From the NCBI GenBank assembly GCA_000314955.1, contig BAEM01000021.1, forward strand, positions 1 to 64,000: DNA of 64,000 bases, given 5' to 3'. The position numbers and the translations under genes are program-made. Below the pieces are notes generated by a model, which saw only the letters and a list, made by a program, of their open reading frames with translations, did not search any database and was not told the DNA's origin. Below are positions 34,109 to 42,877 of the stretch, one piece after another (the stretch's first letter is position 1; every line of letters begins with the position of its first letter). Source of the DNA: Paraglaciecola chathamensis S18K6. GTDB lineage: Bacteria; Pseudomonadota; Gammaproteobacteria; Enterobacterales; Alteromonadaceae.

Positions 34109-36046
34109 ATGAACATACATAAACCATTCTCCTTAGTCGCCCTTGGCGTTGCGATTGTTGTGCAAAGCGCCCGTACTCATCAAAAGGTTGAAAGACTAAC
34201 CGATACTAGTCCTGTGGTATTTAAAGACGTATCCGACGCCGTGGGCTTAGTGACACAAGCAAATTGGAAGTACGGCGGGCCTGCGGTGGCAGATTTAAAT
34301 AATGACGGTCATTACGATTTTTTACTCTCCAATCACGACACCACTCCAGTACAACTTTTCATGGGCCAAGCTGATAACCGCTTTAACGAAGTTAAAAATA
34401 TTTTTGGTAAAGTAGATTTACACGGGATCTCAGCAGGTGATTACGATGCAGACGGTGACAACGATATTCTACTGTCACTGGGTGGCGGAAATGGCTTAAA
34501 ACCTCAACCTCAACGCTTATTACGCAATGACAATGGCCAATATACAGATGTAACCGAAGATGCGGGCATATCAAAATTAGGCGCCAGAGGCAGAAGTGTA
34601 CGCTGGGTCGATTTAGACAATGACGGCGATCTAGATTTCATGCAAGTTAACGCCGCTAAAATGGTCAATGAAACCGCACCACGCAATATTATTTTTGAAA
34701 ATATCGGTAACGGTAAATTCCGTTATATTAAAAGCCCCGGCTTTGAAGAAGTCGAAGCAGAGCGGGTTCTAATAACCGACTATGACAATGATGATGTGAT
34801 GGACGTGATCACATTTACCAGTTATGACAAAACCTCTATCTGGCAAGGCAATGGCGACTTTACCTTTACCAACACCACTGATGCGGTTTTCCCCCAAGGG
34901 CATGACGGCTATCCTGGTGCGATTACCATAGCGCAAGCTGACATCGACAATGACGGCGATCTAGATTACTACTTTGCACGTGGTAAGTTGTATTACACCA
35001 TTGCCAACAACAGCATCAGCTTCGACAAAGATCACCAAACCTTGGATCTCAGAGACGTCGGCAGTAAAAGCCACGATGGTTTAACCTTATACGCCGACTC
35101 GGATCTGGTGCTGAACGACTTCTATCACTTCCCCAGAGCTAAACTACTGGAATTTATGCCGGTGTTTATTGGTGCCAATAAACAGCAAATCACCACACCC
35201 CATGCAGATCATACCGTCACCCAAGAACAAGCAAAGGGCTTTCCCACTGAGATAACCGAAACAGGCTGGTACTTAGGCTATCTAGGTGACAACAAATGGC
35301 GTCTTGAGTGGATGCTAACTGACGATTTAGCATGGGACGTAAGAGCTTCTTTCACTGGCGTTACGGGATACGAAGCAAGCTGGCAACCACAGAATTTAGC
35401 CGTACCTGATGTATTGCTGCGTAACGATAATGGCGTGCTGACTGATATTTCACAGCGTATCCCTGATGAGTTAAACAGCAATAATTGGGGAGTCACAACG
35501 GGCGATTTCAATAATGACGGCAATGCCGACTTCTTCGTATACCGCTTCGGTGAATTAAAACGCAGAGTCGCTGATGTTATGTTGCTTAATAGCGGCGACG
35601 GGCATTTCACCAGTAGCGTGGCACACAACGCCACCACAGAAGTAGGTTTAAAATCTCACGGCGACTCAGGTGTTGCATTTGATTACGACTTAGATGGAAG
35701 CATAGATATTTTAAGTGGTGATGACGACAACGGGAAATGGCATCTATACAAAAACGTCACTAACAATACAGATAACAATCACCTACTGCTGAAAATTGGC
35801 TACTCGCAAAACGGCGTTGACCCATATGGCGCTAAAGTATGGATAACCTCTCAGGGCCAAACCCAGTACAAGTTGATAGGCTCGAGCAATGCTAACCATT
35901 CTCAAAGTCTCTTGAACATAGCGCATTTCGGTTTAGGTGAAGACGACATGATAAGCGACATCACAGTGCGCTGGCGCGACGGAACAACTCAAACCTTAAA
36001 AAACAAGCAGGCTAACCAGCTACTTACCTTAGGTAAGTCACTTTAA
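34109..36046 (+). CDS. VCBS-repeat protein with UnbV/ASPIC C-terminus
   Basis: A 645-residue protein of the CRTAC1-like group. The N-terminus is weakly signal-like, without a lipobox. Beta-propeller VCBS/FG-GAP repeats with calcium-binding loops are clear: VADLNNDGHYD (residue 59), DYDADGDND (111), VDLDNDGDLD (167), DIDNDGDLD (278), DFNNDGNAD (466) and DYDLDGSID (525). A stretch of about 135 residues (296-432) interrupts the propeller and is shared with the next gene. The last 85 residues form the ASPIC/UnbV domain (QSLLNIAHFGLG, RWRDGTTQTL). Such proteins are extracellular and bind ligands or polymers. The next gene is its longer paralogue. Confidence 0.85.
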   Translation: MNIHKPFSLVALGVAIVVQSARTHQKVERLTDTSPVVFKDVSDAVGLVTQANWKYGGPAVADLNNDGHYDFLLSNHDTTPVQLFMGQADNRFNEVKNIFGKVDLHGISAGDYDADGDNDILLSLGGGNGLKPQPQRLLRNDNGQYTDVTEDAGISKLGARGRSVRWVDLDNDGDLDFMQVNAAKMVNETAPRNIIFENIGNGKFRYIKSPGFEEVEAERVLITDYDNDDVMDVITFTSYDKTSIWQGNGDFTFTNTTDAVFPQGHDGYPGAITIAQADIDNDGDLDYYFARGKLYYTIANNSISFDKDHQTLDLRDVGSKSHDGLTLYADSDLVLNDFYHFPRAKLLEFMPVFIGANKQQITTPHADHTVTQEQAKGFPTEITETGWYLGYLGDNKWRLEWMLTDDLAWDVRASFTGVTGYEASWQPQNLAVPDVLLRNDNGVLTDISQRIPDELNSNNWGVTTGDFNNDGNADFFVYRFGELKRRVADVMLLNSGDGHFTSSVAHNATTEVGLKSHGDSGVAFDYDLDGSIDILSGDDDNGKWHLYKNVTNNTDNNHLLLKIGYSQNGVDPYGAKVWITSQGQTQYKLIGSSNANHSQSLLNIAHFGLGEDDMISDITVRWRDGTTQTLKNKQANQLLTLGKSL

Positions 36047-36151
36047 CTGATATTGCATTTTTGATGATGACAGACGCCCAGATCACTTTGGGCTCTGGCG
36101 TCTATCACGCTTATTCTGTAGATAAAAACGAGTACATTGACAGGTTCAAAC

Positions 36152-39100
36152 ATGCCCAACAAACCATTCATACACTACCTCTGCGTCAGTACTTTTATAG
36201 TGCTACTGCCATTTGCTTTAACCGCCTGCGGCCCCACCGGTGATAGCTTAACCGATATTAGTGTCGCCCCTTCAGCACCTGCTATTTTTAACTATGCTGT
36301 AAATGGTAGTAAAAACAAGAAGTTAACCTTCGAAATTGATAATCCAGGCGCATCAGCCAATCTCACTTTGCTACAAGGTGAGCAGGTCCTAATTGATAAC
36401 CTGAATATTCCACGTAACGGCACACAAACGCTTAACGCCTTGGTGCACTTTCAGGCACTAGGTGAAACGCGTTTACAGCTCAGAACAATCAATTCCCCAG
36501 TCACGATAAAAAGCCTAGAAATAGAAGACGTTCCACATGTTGCTGTTCCCCAGTTTAAGGATATTTCAGTGCGAGCTGGCTTAGATAAAGTGAACTCGCT
36601 CAAATACGGCGGGCCGTCAGTTGCAGATATTGACCAAGACGGCGACTACGATTTTATCCTTAACAACCATAATGCCGAAACCAGTAAAATTTATTGGAAC
36701 AACGGTGACGGGACCGTTACCAAGCACAAAGACGACTTGTCTCGCTGGTTCATGCAGGACCTACACGGCACAGCATTAGGTGATTACGATAACGATGGCG
36801 ATCTAGACATGTTACTCAGTCGAGGTGGCGGCAATGGCACCAATCCTTCAGTTTCATATTTTTATCGCAACAACGACAGTAACTTTGTGCGCTACACCGG
36901 CGATGTAGGTATTGAACGCGGCGGTCGAGGTCGCGGTGCACGCTACATAGACATGGACTTAGACGGTGATTTAGATTTGTTACTGGTGAACGAAACCGGC
37001 CTAGCTAATCAAACACCTCAGCACCTCTTTTACGAGAATAATGGCCAGGGCGGCTTCACTTACAAATCTGTGGCAGGTATCCAAGACGTCAGATCCTCAC
37101 GTACCTTGGTCACCGACCTCGACGGCGATAATATCGAGGATATCGTTATGTATGGTCCCCTCTCTATTTGGCAAGGGAATGGAGATTTCACTTACACTAA
37201 TATCAGCGACAGCATTCCTGATGCTATTCGTGAACTCAGCAGTGTTATGGCCATCACAGATATCGATATCGATAACGATGGTGACTTAGACCTGTACCTA
37301 GCTCGCGGCAAAGAATTTGAGCACGGAAAAGGCGAAACCCCGTCCGTTGATTTCGATCCGATAGCACGCAATTTTTCGCTAAAAACCCGTGGCTATAAAG
37401 GGGTTGATGAATTTAGTTTTACTGCAAGTGGGCCGCTTAAATGGCACAACTATCAATTCTTGGGTCAAAATGGCTTTCGAGGCAAAGCACACCCCATATT
37501 TTTAGGTAAAGATAAAACCGTCAATGATGTACCAGCTGAAGGCACGCTAGAATTCGATAAAACGATGGCTCAAGGTTGGCCTGATGATATCTCTGCCAAT
37601 GGTGTTTATTTAGGCCACATAGGTAACAATAAATGGCGTGGCGCACTGGTGCGTAACGGCGATATCTTTTGGTCTTATTTCTTTACGTTATCGGGTGTCG
37701 AGGAAGCCGAAACACATTTCGAACCTGAAAATCGCAATATTCAAGACATATTACTTGAAAATAAAGAAGGACAATTTGTTGATGTCACTTCTCAATGGAA
37801 TATCCCGTTAGGTGGTAACGCACTTGGTGTGACCACAGGCGACTTTAACAATGACGGACAGCAAGACCTCTTCGTTTATCGCTGGGGATTAGTAGAAAAA
37901 CGTATTTCAGATCTTATGTTGCTGAATACTGGCAATGGGGCTTTCGAAACCGTCACCATGCACGGTGCCAGTGACTTAGGGGGCTCAGGGTTTGGCGACA
38001 TGGGCCAAGCATTTGACTTCGACTTAGATGGCAACCTAGATATATTAAGTGGCAGTGAATACGGCCAGTGGTATCTATATAACAATCAACCTATCGGTGA
38101 TAATCACTACGCTTTGGTCAACGTTGGTTATTCGCCACAGGACAATGTTGACGCAATTGGCGCACAAGTCACAATTGAAACGCCTTTGGCAACGTACGTC
38201 AAAAGAGTTGGCTCTGCAGGGGAAGTTTTCTCGCAAAGTCTGCTCAACATTGTACATTTCGGGCTAGGCAGTGAGCAAAAGATAAAGCGCATTCATGTTC
38301 GCTGGCGCAATGGCGAAACGGCCACGTTTGTTGATAAACAAGCGGATAATATGTTCGATACTGACAAACTCGATGCAACAGCGCTTGCTATTAATACCCA
38401 AGGCTTAGCCCCGCGATCAGGAGATGAAGTTCAACTCACTGCTACCCTCGCCCCTCTCAATGCGCAGCAAGACGTAAGCTGGCAGTCAAGTCACCCATCT
38501 GTTGCCAACATCAGTAAAACAGGTTTACTACAAGTAGTGGGTAAAGCAGGTGAGTCCACAACCATAACGGCCACCACCAACAAGGGGAAAATCTCAGATA
38601 CAGCGCAAATCACTGTTTCTCAGTGGTACGAAAAGCCGCTTGAGGCAATCCAGTTGAGCGCAGCAAAACCGAATCTAATCGCGGGGGATGAGCTGACATT
38701 AAGCGCGACGTTTACCCCTGAAAACCCCGACAACGACCAACTTAAGTGGATAAGTTCAGCTCCGCAAATAGCCACCGTTGATACCAAGGGTAACTTACAC
38801 GCTTTAACGGCCGGTAGTGTCACCGTTACCGCAAAAGCCGAAGCGAACCCAAGCATTCAAGGCAGCATAGATTTTGACGTGCAAGCGGATGTAAAACCCT
38901 TTATCAAAATTGATAATTTGGCTCAGTTTATTAATCAGCCCGTGCATGCCGGTGATACCTTCGAGGTACATGTTAGCTACCATGCGGGCCCTGGGCACAC
39001 AGTGATCGCCGCTGATGAAGGCGGGCTACGTGTTTGGTTAAGACACTTCAAATACCGTTGGTTCCCCATCGAAGATAGAATTGAAACCGACAAAAGTGTG

Positions 39101-39265
39101 CTTTATACCGTGTCGGGTAATTCAACAGCCACTTTATCAACGCAAGGGCTTGTCCCCTCTGATGAGCTGCCTGAAGGCCAGTTTTATTCATTGGAGGTGA
39201 GCTTTACCAACAGCAATGGCAAAACATTTGAAGACGCTATAGAAGAGTTTATCTTAATAGAATAA
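36152..39265 (+). CDS. VCBS/UnbV lipoprotein with Big_2 domains
   Basis: A 1037-residue outer-membrane-type lipoprotein: lipobox FALTACGP (Cys26). After a 110-residue beta domain come VCBS repeats (VADIDQDGDYD, DYDNDGDLD, DMDLDGDLD, DIDNDGDLD, DFNNDGQQD, DFDLDGNLD), the same unknown insert as in the upstream gene (about residues 395-530), and a UnbV/ASPIC domain (SLLNIVHFGLG, RWRNGETATF). Then there are two bacterial Ig-like Big_2 domains (VSWQSSHPSVANISKTGLLQ and LKWISSAPQIATVDTKGNL) and a C-terminal beta domain of about 130 residues. The start at 36152 is preferred over a TTG 15 nt upstream. It probably stands on the cell surface. Confidence 0.88.
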   Translation: MPNKPFIHYLCVSTFIVLLPFALTACGPTGDSLTDISVAPSAPAIFNYAVNGSKNKKLTFEIDNPGASANLTLLQGEQVLIDNLNIPRNGTQTLNALVHFQALGETRLQLRTINSPVTIKSLEIEDVPHVAVPQFKDISVRAGLDKVNSLKYGGPSVADIDQDGDYDFILNNHNAETSKIYWNNGDGTVTKHKDDLSRWFMQDLHGTALGDYDNDGDLDMLLSRGGGNGTNPSVSYFYRNNDSNFVRYTGDVGIERGGRGRGARYIDMDLDGDLDLLLVNETGLANQTPQHLFYENNGQGGFTYKSVAGIQDVRSSRTLVTDLDGDNIEDIVMYGPLSIWQGNGDFTYTNISDSIPDAIRELSSVMAITDIDIDNDGDLDLYLARGKEFEHGKGETPSVDFDPIARNFSLKTRGYKGVDEFSFTASGPLKWHNYQFLGQNGFRGKAHPIFLGKDKTVNDVPAEGTLEFDKTMAQGWPDDISANGVYLGHIGNNKWRGALVRNGDIFWSYFFTLSGVEEAETHFEPENRNIQDILLENKEGQFVDVTSQWNIPLGGNALGVTTGDFNNDGQQDLFVYRWGLVEKRISDLMLLNTGNGAFETVTMHGASDLGGSGFGDMGQAFDFDLDGNLDILSGSEYGQWYLYNNQPIGDNHYALVNVGYSPQDNVDAIGAQVTIETPLATYVKRVGSAGEVFSQSLLNIVHFGLGSEQKIKRIHVRWRNGETATFVDKQADNMFDTDKLDATALAINTQGLAPRSGDEVQLTATLAPLNAQQDVSWQSSHPSVANISKTGLLQVVGKAGESTTITATTNKGKISDTAQITVSQWYEKPLEAIQLSAAKPNLIAGDELTLSATFTPENPDNDQLKWISSAPQIATVDTKGNLHALTAGSVTVTAKAEANPSIQGSIDFDVQADVKPFIKIDNLAQFINQPVHAGDTFEVHVSYHAGPGHTVIAADEGGLRVWLRHFKYRWFPIEDRIETDKSVLYTVSGNSTATLSTQGLVPSDELPEGQFYSLEVSFTNSNGKTFEDAIEEFILIE

Positions 39266-39274
39266 AGCGATGTT

Positions 39275-39430
39275 AACGCCATTGCACGTTGATAAAAGAT
39301 CTCTCATCGAGTGTGTAAAAGGGCTTAAACAAGGCGCATGACTGAATGAATAGTTGTTTTCTTTCAAAGTTATGCAATGCAGTGTAAGCCCTTTAAACGC
39401 GCTTAAAAGGAGTGCCCAGCGGCGTTTGCT
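39275..39430. repeat. Second, partial copy of the MITE-like repeat
   Basis: Matches 847-1028 through the left end (GCCATTGCACGTTGATAAAA), the AAAAGGGCTTAAACAAGG arm, GCATGACTGA, the returning AGTGTAAGCCCTTT arm and the GCCCAGC-GGC-TTTGCTCTGCGT tail. The right terminal inverted repeat is not present. It lies between the convergent VCBS lipoprotein and cytochrome c genes. Confidence 0.7.
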
Positions 39431-39452
39431 CTGCGTGGGCCAGCTGTTTTTC

Positions 39453-39503
39453 CGCCAGCAGTTTTTTCTTTTTCGCCAGTAGTTTTTTCGCCAGCCGTTC
39501 TTT
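39453..39503. repeat. Short CGCCAG/T-tract tandem repeat
   Basis: CGCCAG followed by AG or CG and a T tract occurs three times at 39453, 39474 and 39489. It is probably a slippage-prone sequence between convergent genes; the T tracts might aid termination on the plus strand. Confidence 0.5.
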
Positions 39504-39590
39504 CAATCAAAATAGTACAGCTCTCATCAGCAAGCGGCGGTTTCAATGATTCGCTACCGAATAATCTAACCGCCAGTAGACCTCAAGCGC

Positions 39591-40511
39591 TCAGTAAGAC
39601 TGATTGTCATCAGCAATTTGATACAGATAGTCAACCATGATCTCGGCGTGATGTCGCTTGACATGTAAGTTCGGCATTAGGCTTTGTGGCTTAAAATGAG
39701 GCGGGTTCATGATCCACTGAATAAGGTTTTCACGCGTGGTAGGCAATGTTCCGGCGATAAAGCGTCTGTTCACCATATTATTTAAAGGGGGCCCAACATG
39801 ATAGGTTGCAGAAGCAATACCATCGATAACATGGCAACTAGAGCAATTGTATTGTTGCATAGCCACTTGGCCGGAAAGTGCTTCACCAGCGCTTTGTTGT
39901 GTTGAGGTAGGTTTTGCTAACGCTTGCTCCTCAGGGGTTTGGCTAAGAATATCTTTAATGGTGTTGTTGGTAACCGTCCCCGTGCTCTTTTGCGCTAGTT
40001 GAGCATACTCAGATTTTGACAATGTAGGCAGTTTCTTAAGCAGTGCAACCAATTCCCATTGTTCGTCGTCGCTCAAACGATATTTCCATGCGGGCATGCC
40101 TGACATTTTTATTCCGTTTTCTATCACCCAAAAAAGTTCAGCCGGCGAACGCTGACGGGCAACACGCACAATTGCACTTGGCGGTGGCATCATACCAAGT
40201 GAAAAAGGTTCTGGCGCTACCCCAGGCGCACCATGGCATGCAACACAATGACGCTTGTAATTTGCGATGCCCGAAGTTTGCCAATTAAAAGTCGACAAAT
40301 CAGGTACCTCATCATCGATACGTGCATCTACCGCTTGAATACGCGCGTGTTCTAGGAATTTATACACGGGCGTTGTGTGCCCTGTCAGCGCAGAAACGTT
40401 ATACACACCAAAATAAACCAAACTGAATATCAAAGCGCCTATCAGAAATAGCGCCAAGGCAGCAATTGAGTAGAACTTTTTATTGAGCTTAATATGAATC
40501 GTTTTCGTCAT
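39591..40511 (-). CDS. Membrane-anchored diheme cytochrome c
   Basis: A 306-residue periplasmic electron carrier held by one N-terminal membrane helix (YSIAALALFLIGALIFSLVYFGVY). Two c-type heme sites are visible, CVACH near residue 90 with axial Met in SGMPAW, and CSSCH near residue 222 with axial Met in SLMPNLHV. It is the last gene of the oxidase operon, 9 nt after the monoheme cytochrome. It probably passes electrons to the CuA/heme c of subunit II. Confidence 0.87.
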   Translation of the reverse strand: MTKTIHIKLNKKFYSIAALALFLIGALIFSLVYFGVYNVSALTGHTTPVYKFLEHARIQAVDARIDDEVPDLSTFNWQTSGIANYKRHCVACHGAPGVAPEPFSLGMMPPPSAIVRVARQRSPAELFWVIENGIKMSGMPAWKYRLSDDEQWELVALLKKLPTLSKSEYAQLAQKSTGTVTNNTIKDILSQTPEEQALAKPTSTQQSAGEALSGQVAMQQYNCSSCHVIDGIASATYHVGPPLNNMVNRRFIAGTLPTTRENLIQWIMNPPHFKPQSLMPNLHVKRHHAEIMVDYLYQIADDNQSY

Positions 40512-40520
40512 GGGTAAAAA

Positions 40521-40931
40521 TCACTCTTGCCACAGATAATCAGCCAAACGCCGAGCTTCTTGTTGAGTAATATCAGGCGTTGGCATTGCCGTATCAGCGT
40601 GAAATTTTTGCGGTTCAAGCAGAAATTGAGTCAAATTTTCACGGGAATTAGGCAACACACCCGCGATATAGCTTTGCGCCGCCATGTTATCCAACGGCGG
40701 GCCAACTAAGCCTTTTGCCGCAGGTAGTTTCGTTAATTGGTGGCAACTGCTACAGCCTTTGGTAATCATAAGTGTTTTCCCTTGCTCTTGTTTATCTCCT
40801 TGCGCTTTGGGCGACTCTGCGTGGTTTGGGAAAGTCCAGATACTCAACGCGGCAGCGAAGGTGACACTCAACGGCATACTTAACGCAGAAGCGATGGTAA
40901 AAAAAGAGCTGAAAATAGTCATTTTTTGCAA
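40521..40931 (-). CDS. Monoheme cytochrome c
   Basis: A 136-residue exported protein with one heme motif, CSSCH near residue 59, and axial Met in DTAMPTPDI. An N-terminal hydrophobic stretch acts as signal peptide or anchor. The start is TTG at 40931 with GGGAG 7 nt upstream, placing it 12 nt past the ctaG-like stop; an ATG three codons later is possible. Its second half is similar to the C-terminal domain of the diheme cytochrome (VGPPLDNMAAQSYIAGVLP here, VGPPLNNMVNRRFIAGTLP there), so one probably arose from the other. Confidence 0.85.
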   Translation of the reverse strand: MQKMTIFSSFFTIASALSMPLSVTFAAALSIWTFPNHAESPKAQGDKQEQGKTLMITKGCSSCHQLTKLPAAKGLVGPPLDNMAAQSYIAGVLPNSRENLTQFLLEPQKFHADTAMPTPDITQQEARRLADYLWQE

Positions 40932-40943
40932 ATCGCGGCTCCC

Positions 40944-41858
40944 TCACTGATTACTTTGATTGCTGTGGTTTGCTTGATTACCCTGAGTATTAGAACGCAA
41001 TAACCGAGCCAAGGTCACAAGTGCAGCAGCGATGAAAACAATCCCCGCTGGCATCCACATAATAAGCCCGCCCAATTGTTGATCCTCAATAGGGCTCAAC
41101 CCCCACTGCTGCGTGGTGTGAGCGTAAGGGCTATACCAAATTGACGGTGAAAAAGTCAGCAAGGCACCTAACAGACTCGCATGAATGCCTGTGGTAAACA
41201 GTGAAATAACCGCTGACATTGAATTAGACTTGTCGAGCCTGAAAACTGAATACCAAAATACCCAAGCAATTAGCAAAAATGTGGCGTGTTGTAAGCTATG
41301 GACCCAGGAACTGGTCAAACTGGCGTTTAACAAAAAGGGTAAATGCCAAAGCCAAAGGCCAAAAAAGTGGATAAGCCATCCCCATAGGGGTGTGGCAAGT
41401 TGGCGATAAAACCTCAGCATACGAGGTGAACGCCCCGTTAAACCGTGAAAAATAGGGGTTAAGAAGCCTTGGCCACCGCGCAAAATTGTTTGCTCTGGTC
41501 GCGACAATACCAACAAAGGCGCCGCTATCATCATCAGCATTTCGTGTTGCACCATGTGTACTGAAAACAACTGTTCACCAATGGAATCGATAGGAGAAAT
41601 TAGCGCAATGGCCAATGTTAACCACCCGAACCAAAACCAACGTACTTGACGACGGTATTCTTGCTGTTTTGACGCTATTCGTTTACCAATTTTGCGACTA
41701 CCACGAAAATAGCAAATGGCAATAATCAGTAATAACAGCGCAGATACGGGGTCGATGGACAAAAAGCTATACTGCGATGAGAGAGATACGTTGACGACGT
41801 GGGCCAAAGTGCTAAAGGGCAATAGACCCGTCAATAAAAAGAGTAGTCGTATACGCAT
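40944..41858 (-). CDS. ctaG: CtaG-family cytochrome oxidase assembly protein
   Basis: A 304-residue inner-membrane protein of the Caa3_CtaG family with about seven helices. Typical motifs are SVHMVQHEMLMMIAAPLLVLSRP, LWHLPFLLNASL and SLQHATFLLIAWVFWYSV, whose histidines are thought to take part in copper delivery to the oxidase. A strong AGGAGG precedes the ATG and overlaps the end of the gene before it. This is the membrane CtaG of caa3 systems, unrelated to the Cox11-type protein that shares the name. Confidence 0.88.
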   Translation of the reverse strand: MRIRLLFLLTGLLPFSTLAHVVNVSLSSQYSFLSIDPVSALLLLIIAICYFRGSRKIGKRIASKQQEYRRQVRWFWFGWLTLAIALISPIDSIGEQLFSVHMVQHEMLMMIAAPLLVLSRPEQTILRGGQGFLTPIFHGLTGRSPRMLRFYRQLATPLWGWLIHFFGLWLWHLPFLLNASLTSSWVHSLQHATFLLIAWVFWYSVFRLDKSNSMSAVISLFTTGIHASLLGALLTFSPSIWYSPYAHTTQQWGLSPIEDQQLGGLIMWMPAGIVFIAAALVTLARLLRSNTQGNQANHSNQSNQ

Positions 41859-41860
41859 GC

Positions 41861-42244
41861 TTATCCTCCTGCGCTGCTACAGGCCGCAAGGAGTAAACTC
41901 GGCCATCCTTGCACTAAAATTGCCACAGCAAGAAAGCCGCTCATGAAGCAGGCCCCCGCCACCATGAACGTTTCTCTGGCGTGGTCACTTTCCTGCTGCT
42001 TAAGGAGACGATAATAACTTAGTGCGTAAATTAAATTCACAACCGCGGTTGCCAGGCAAACGATTGTTAGCGTGCCCACCAGCCACTGCAGAGTTTGCTC
42101 ACTAAAGGCCTCGGGCCTAGCGCAGTGCCACTCTACGAGTGCATAACTGACAAAAAGCTGTAGCGCCCACGCGGCAATAGCAATAAACCAGAAACGCCAC
42201 AGGTAACCAGCACCAATTTTATTAAGGGAAATGGATTTCGTCAT
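41861..42244 (-). CDS. Small membrane protein of the oxidase operon
   Basis: A 127-residue protein with three predicted membrane helices (FWFIAIAAWALQLFVSYALV, LVGTLTIVCLATAVVNLIYAL, FMVAGACFMSGFLAVAILV). It starts 3 nt after the subunit III stop codon and ends within the ribosome site of ctaG. The position suggests a subunit IV-like or assembly role, but the sequence does not match the usual subunit IV. Function unknown. Confidence 0.72.
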   Translation of the reverse strand: MTKSISLNKIGAGYLWRFWFIAIAAWALQLFVSYALVEWHCARPEAFSEQTLQWLVGTLTIVCLATAVVNLIYALSYYRLLKQQESDHARETFMVAGACFMSGFLAVAILVQGWPSLLLAACSSAGG

Positions 42245-42247
42245 GAT

Positions 42248-42877
42248 TTACAACCTGGGAAAGTAATACAGCACTAAATAAAACGGCAGCCAAGCAAAGG
42301 CAACAAAGTTCCAATACATGGTATCGACCACCACGCCAATTTGTCGCTGCTTGGTATAAAAACCCACCATTCCGAAAAGACCAATTGCGCCGGTGCCTAT
42401 CGCCGCTGAGACAATATGAATAAAATGAAAACCTGAAATGGTCCACAGCAGCGAGCCATATACGTGTTGATCCCAACGCATGTCGAAGTTGTCGAATTGT
42501 TGCCAGCGGATCCACAGTACCATCAGCGCCATGATGACCGACGCGAAGGTATAAATGACAAAGCCTTTTGAGTGGTTTTTTTCAACTGATTTACCAGCCA
42601 GGTACATGGTCACGCAGCTTAGTAACATTAAGATCGTTGACCAAGTAGGAATAAGCAACGGAGGCGGAGCAATATCATTAGGCGGCCACTGAGGGTGCTG
42701 CATATATAAATACAGATACGTCACTGTAAATGCGGAAACCACACTCAGCTCAATCAAAATTAAACCAATGATCCCCCACCAAATCGGTGCATTTTGGCCA
42801 TTTAAATGACGAGAAAAGTTGGAAACATCCACATCTGCGTTTGCAGTCTGTTGGTCATTATTTATTGATGTGCTCAT
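42248..42877 (-). CDS. ctaE: Cytochrome c oxidase subunit III
   Basis: A 209-residue inner-membrane protein of the heme-copper oxidase subunit III family, with five to six helices. Seen motifs are WWGIIGLILIELSVVSAFTVTYLYL, SGFHFIHIVSAAIGTG and VDTMYWNFVAFAWLPFYLVLYYFPRL. It shares one base with the stop of subunit I (TAATG), so it is translationally coupled. It supports proton uptake and stability of subunit I. Confidence 0.88.
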   Translation of the reverse strand: MSTSINNDQQTANADVDVSNFSRHLNGQNAPIWWGIIGLILIELSVVSAFTVTYLYLYMQHPQWPPNDIAPPPLLIPTWSTILMLLSCVTMYLAGKSVEKNHSKGFVIYTFASVIMALMVLWIRWQQFDNFDMRWDQHVYGSLLWTISGFHFIHIVSAAIGTGAIGLFGMVGFYTKQRQIGVVVDTMYWNFVAFAWLPFYLVLYYFPRL

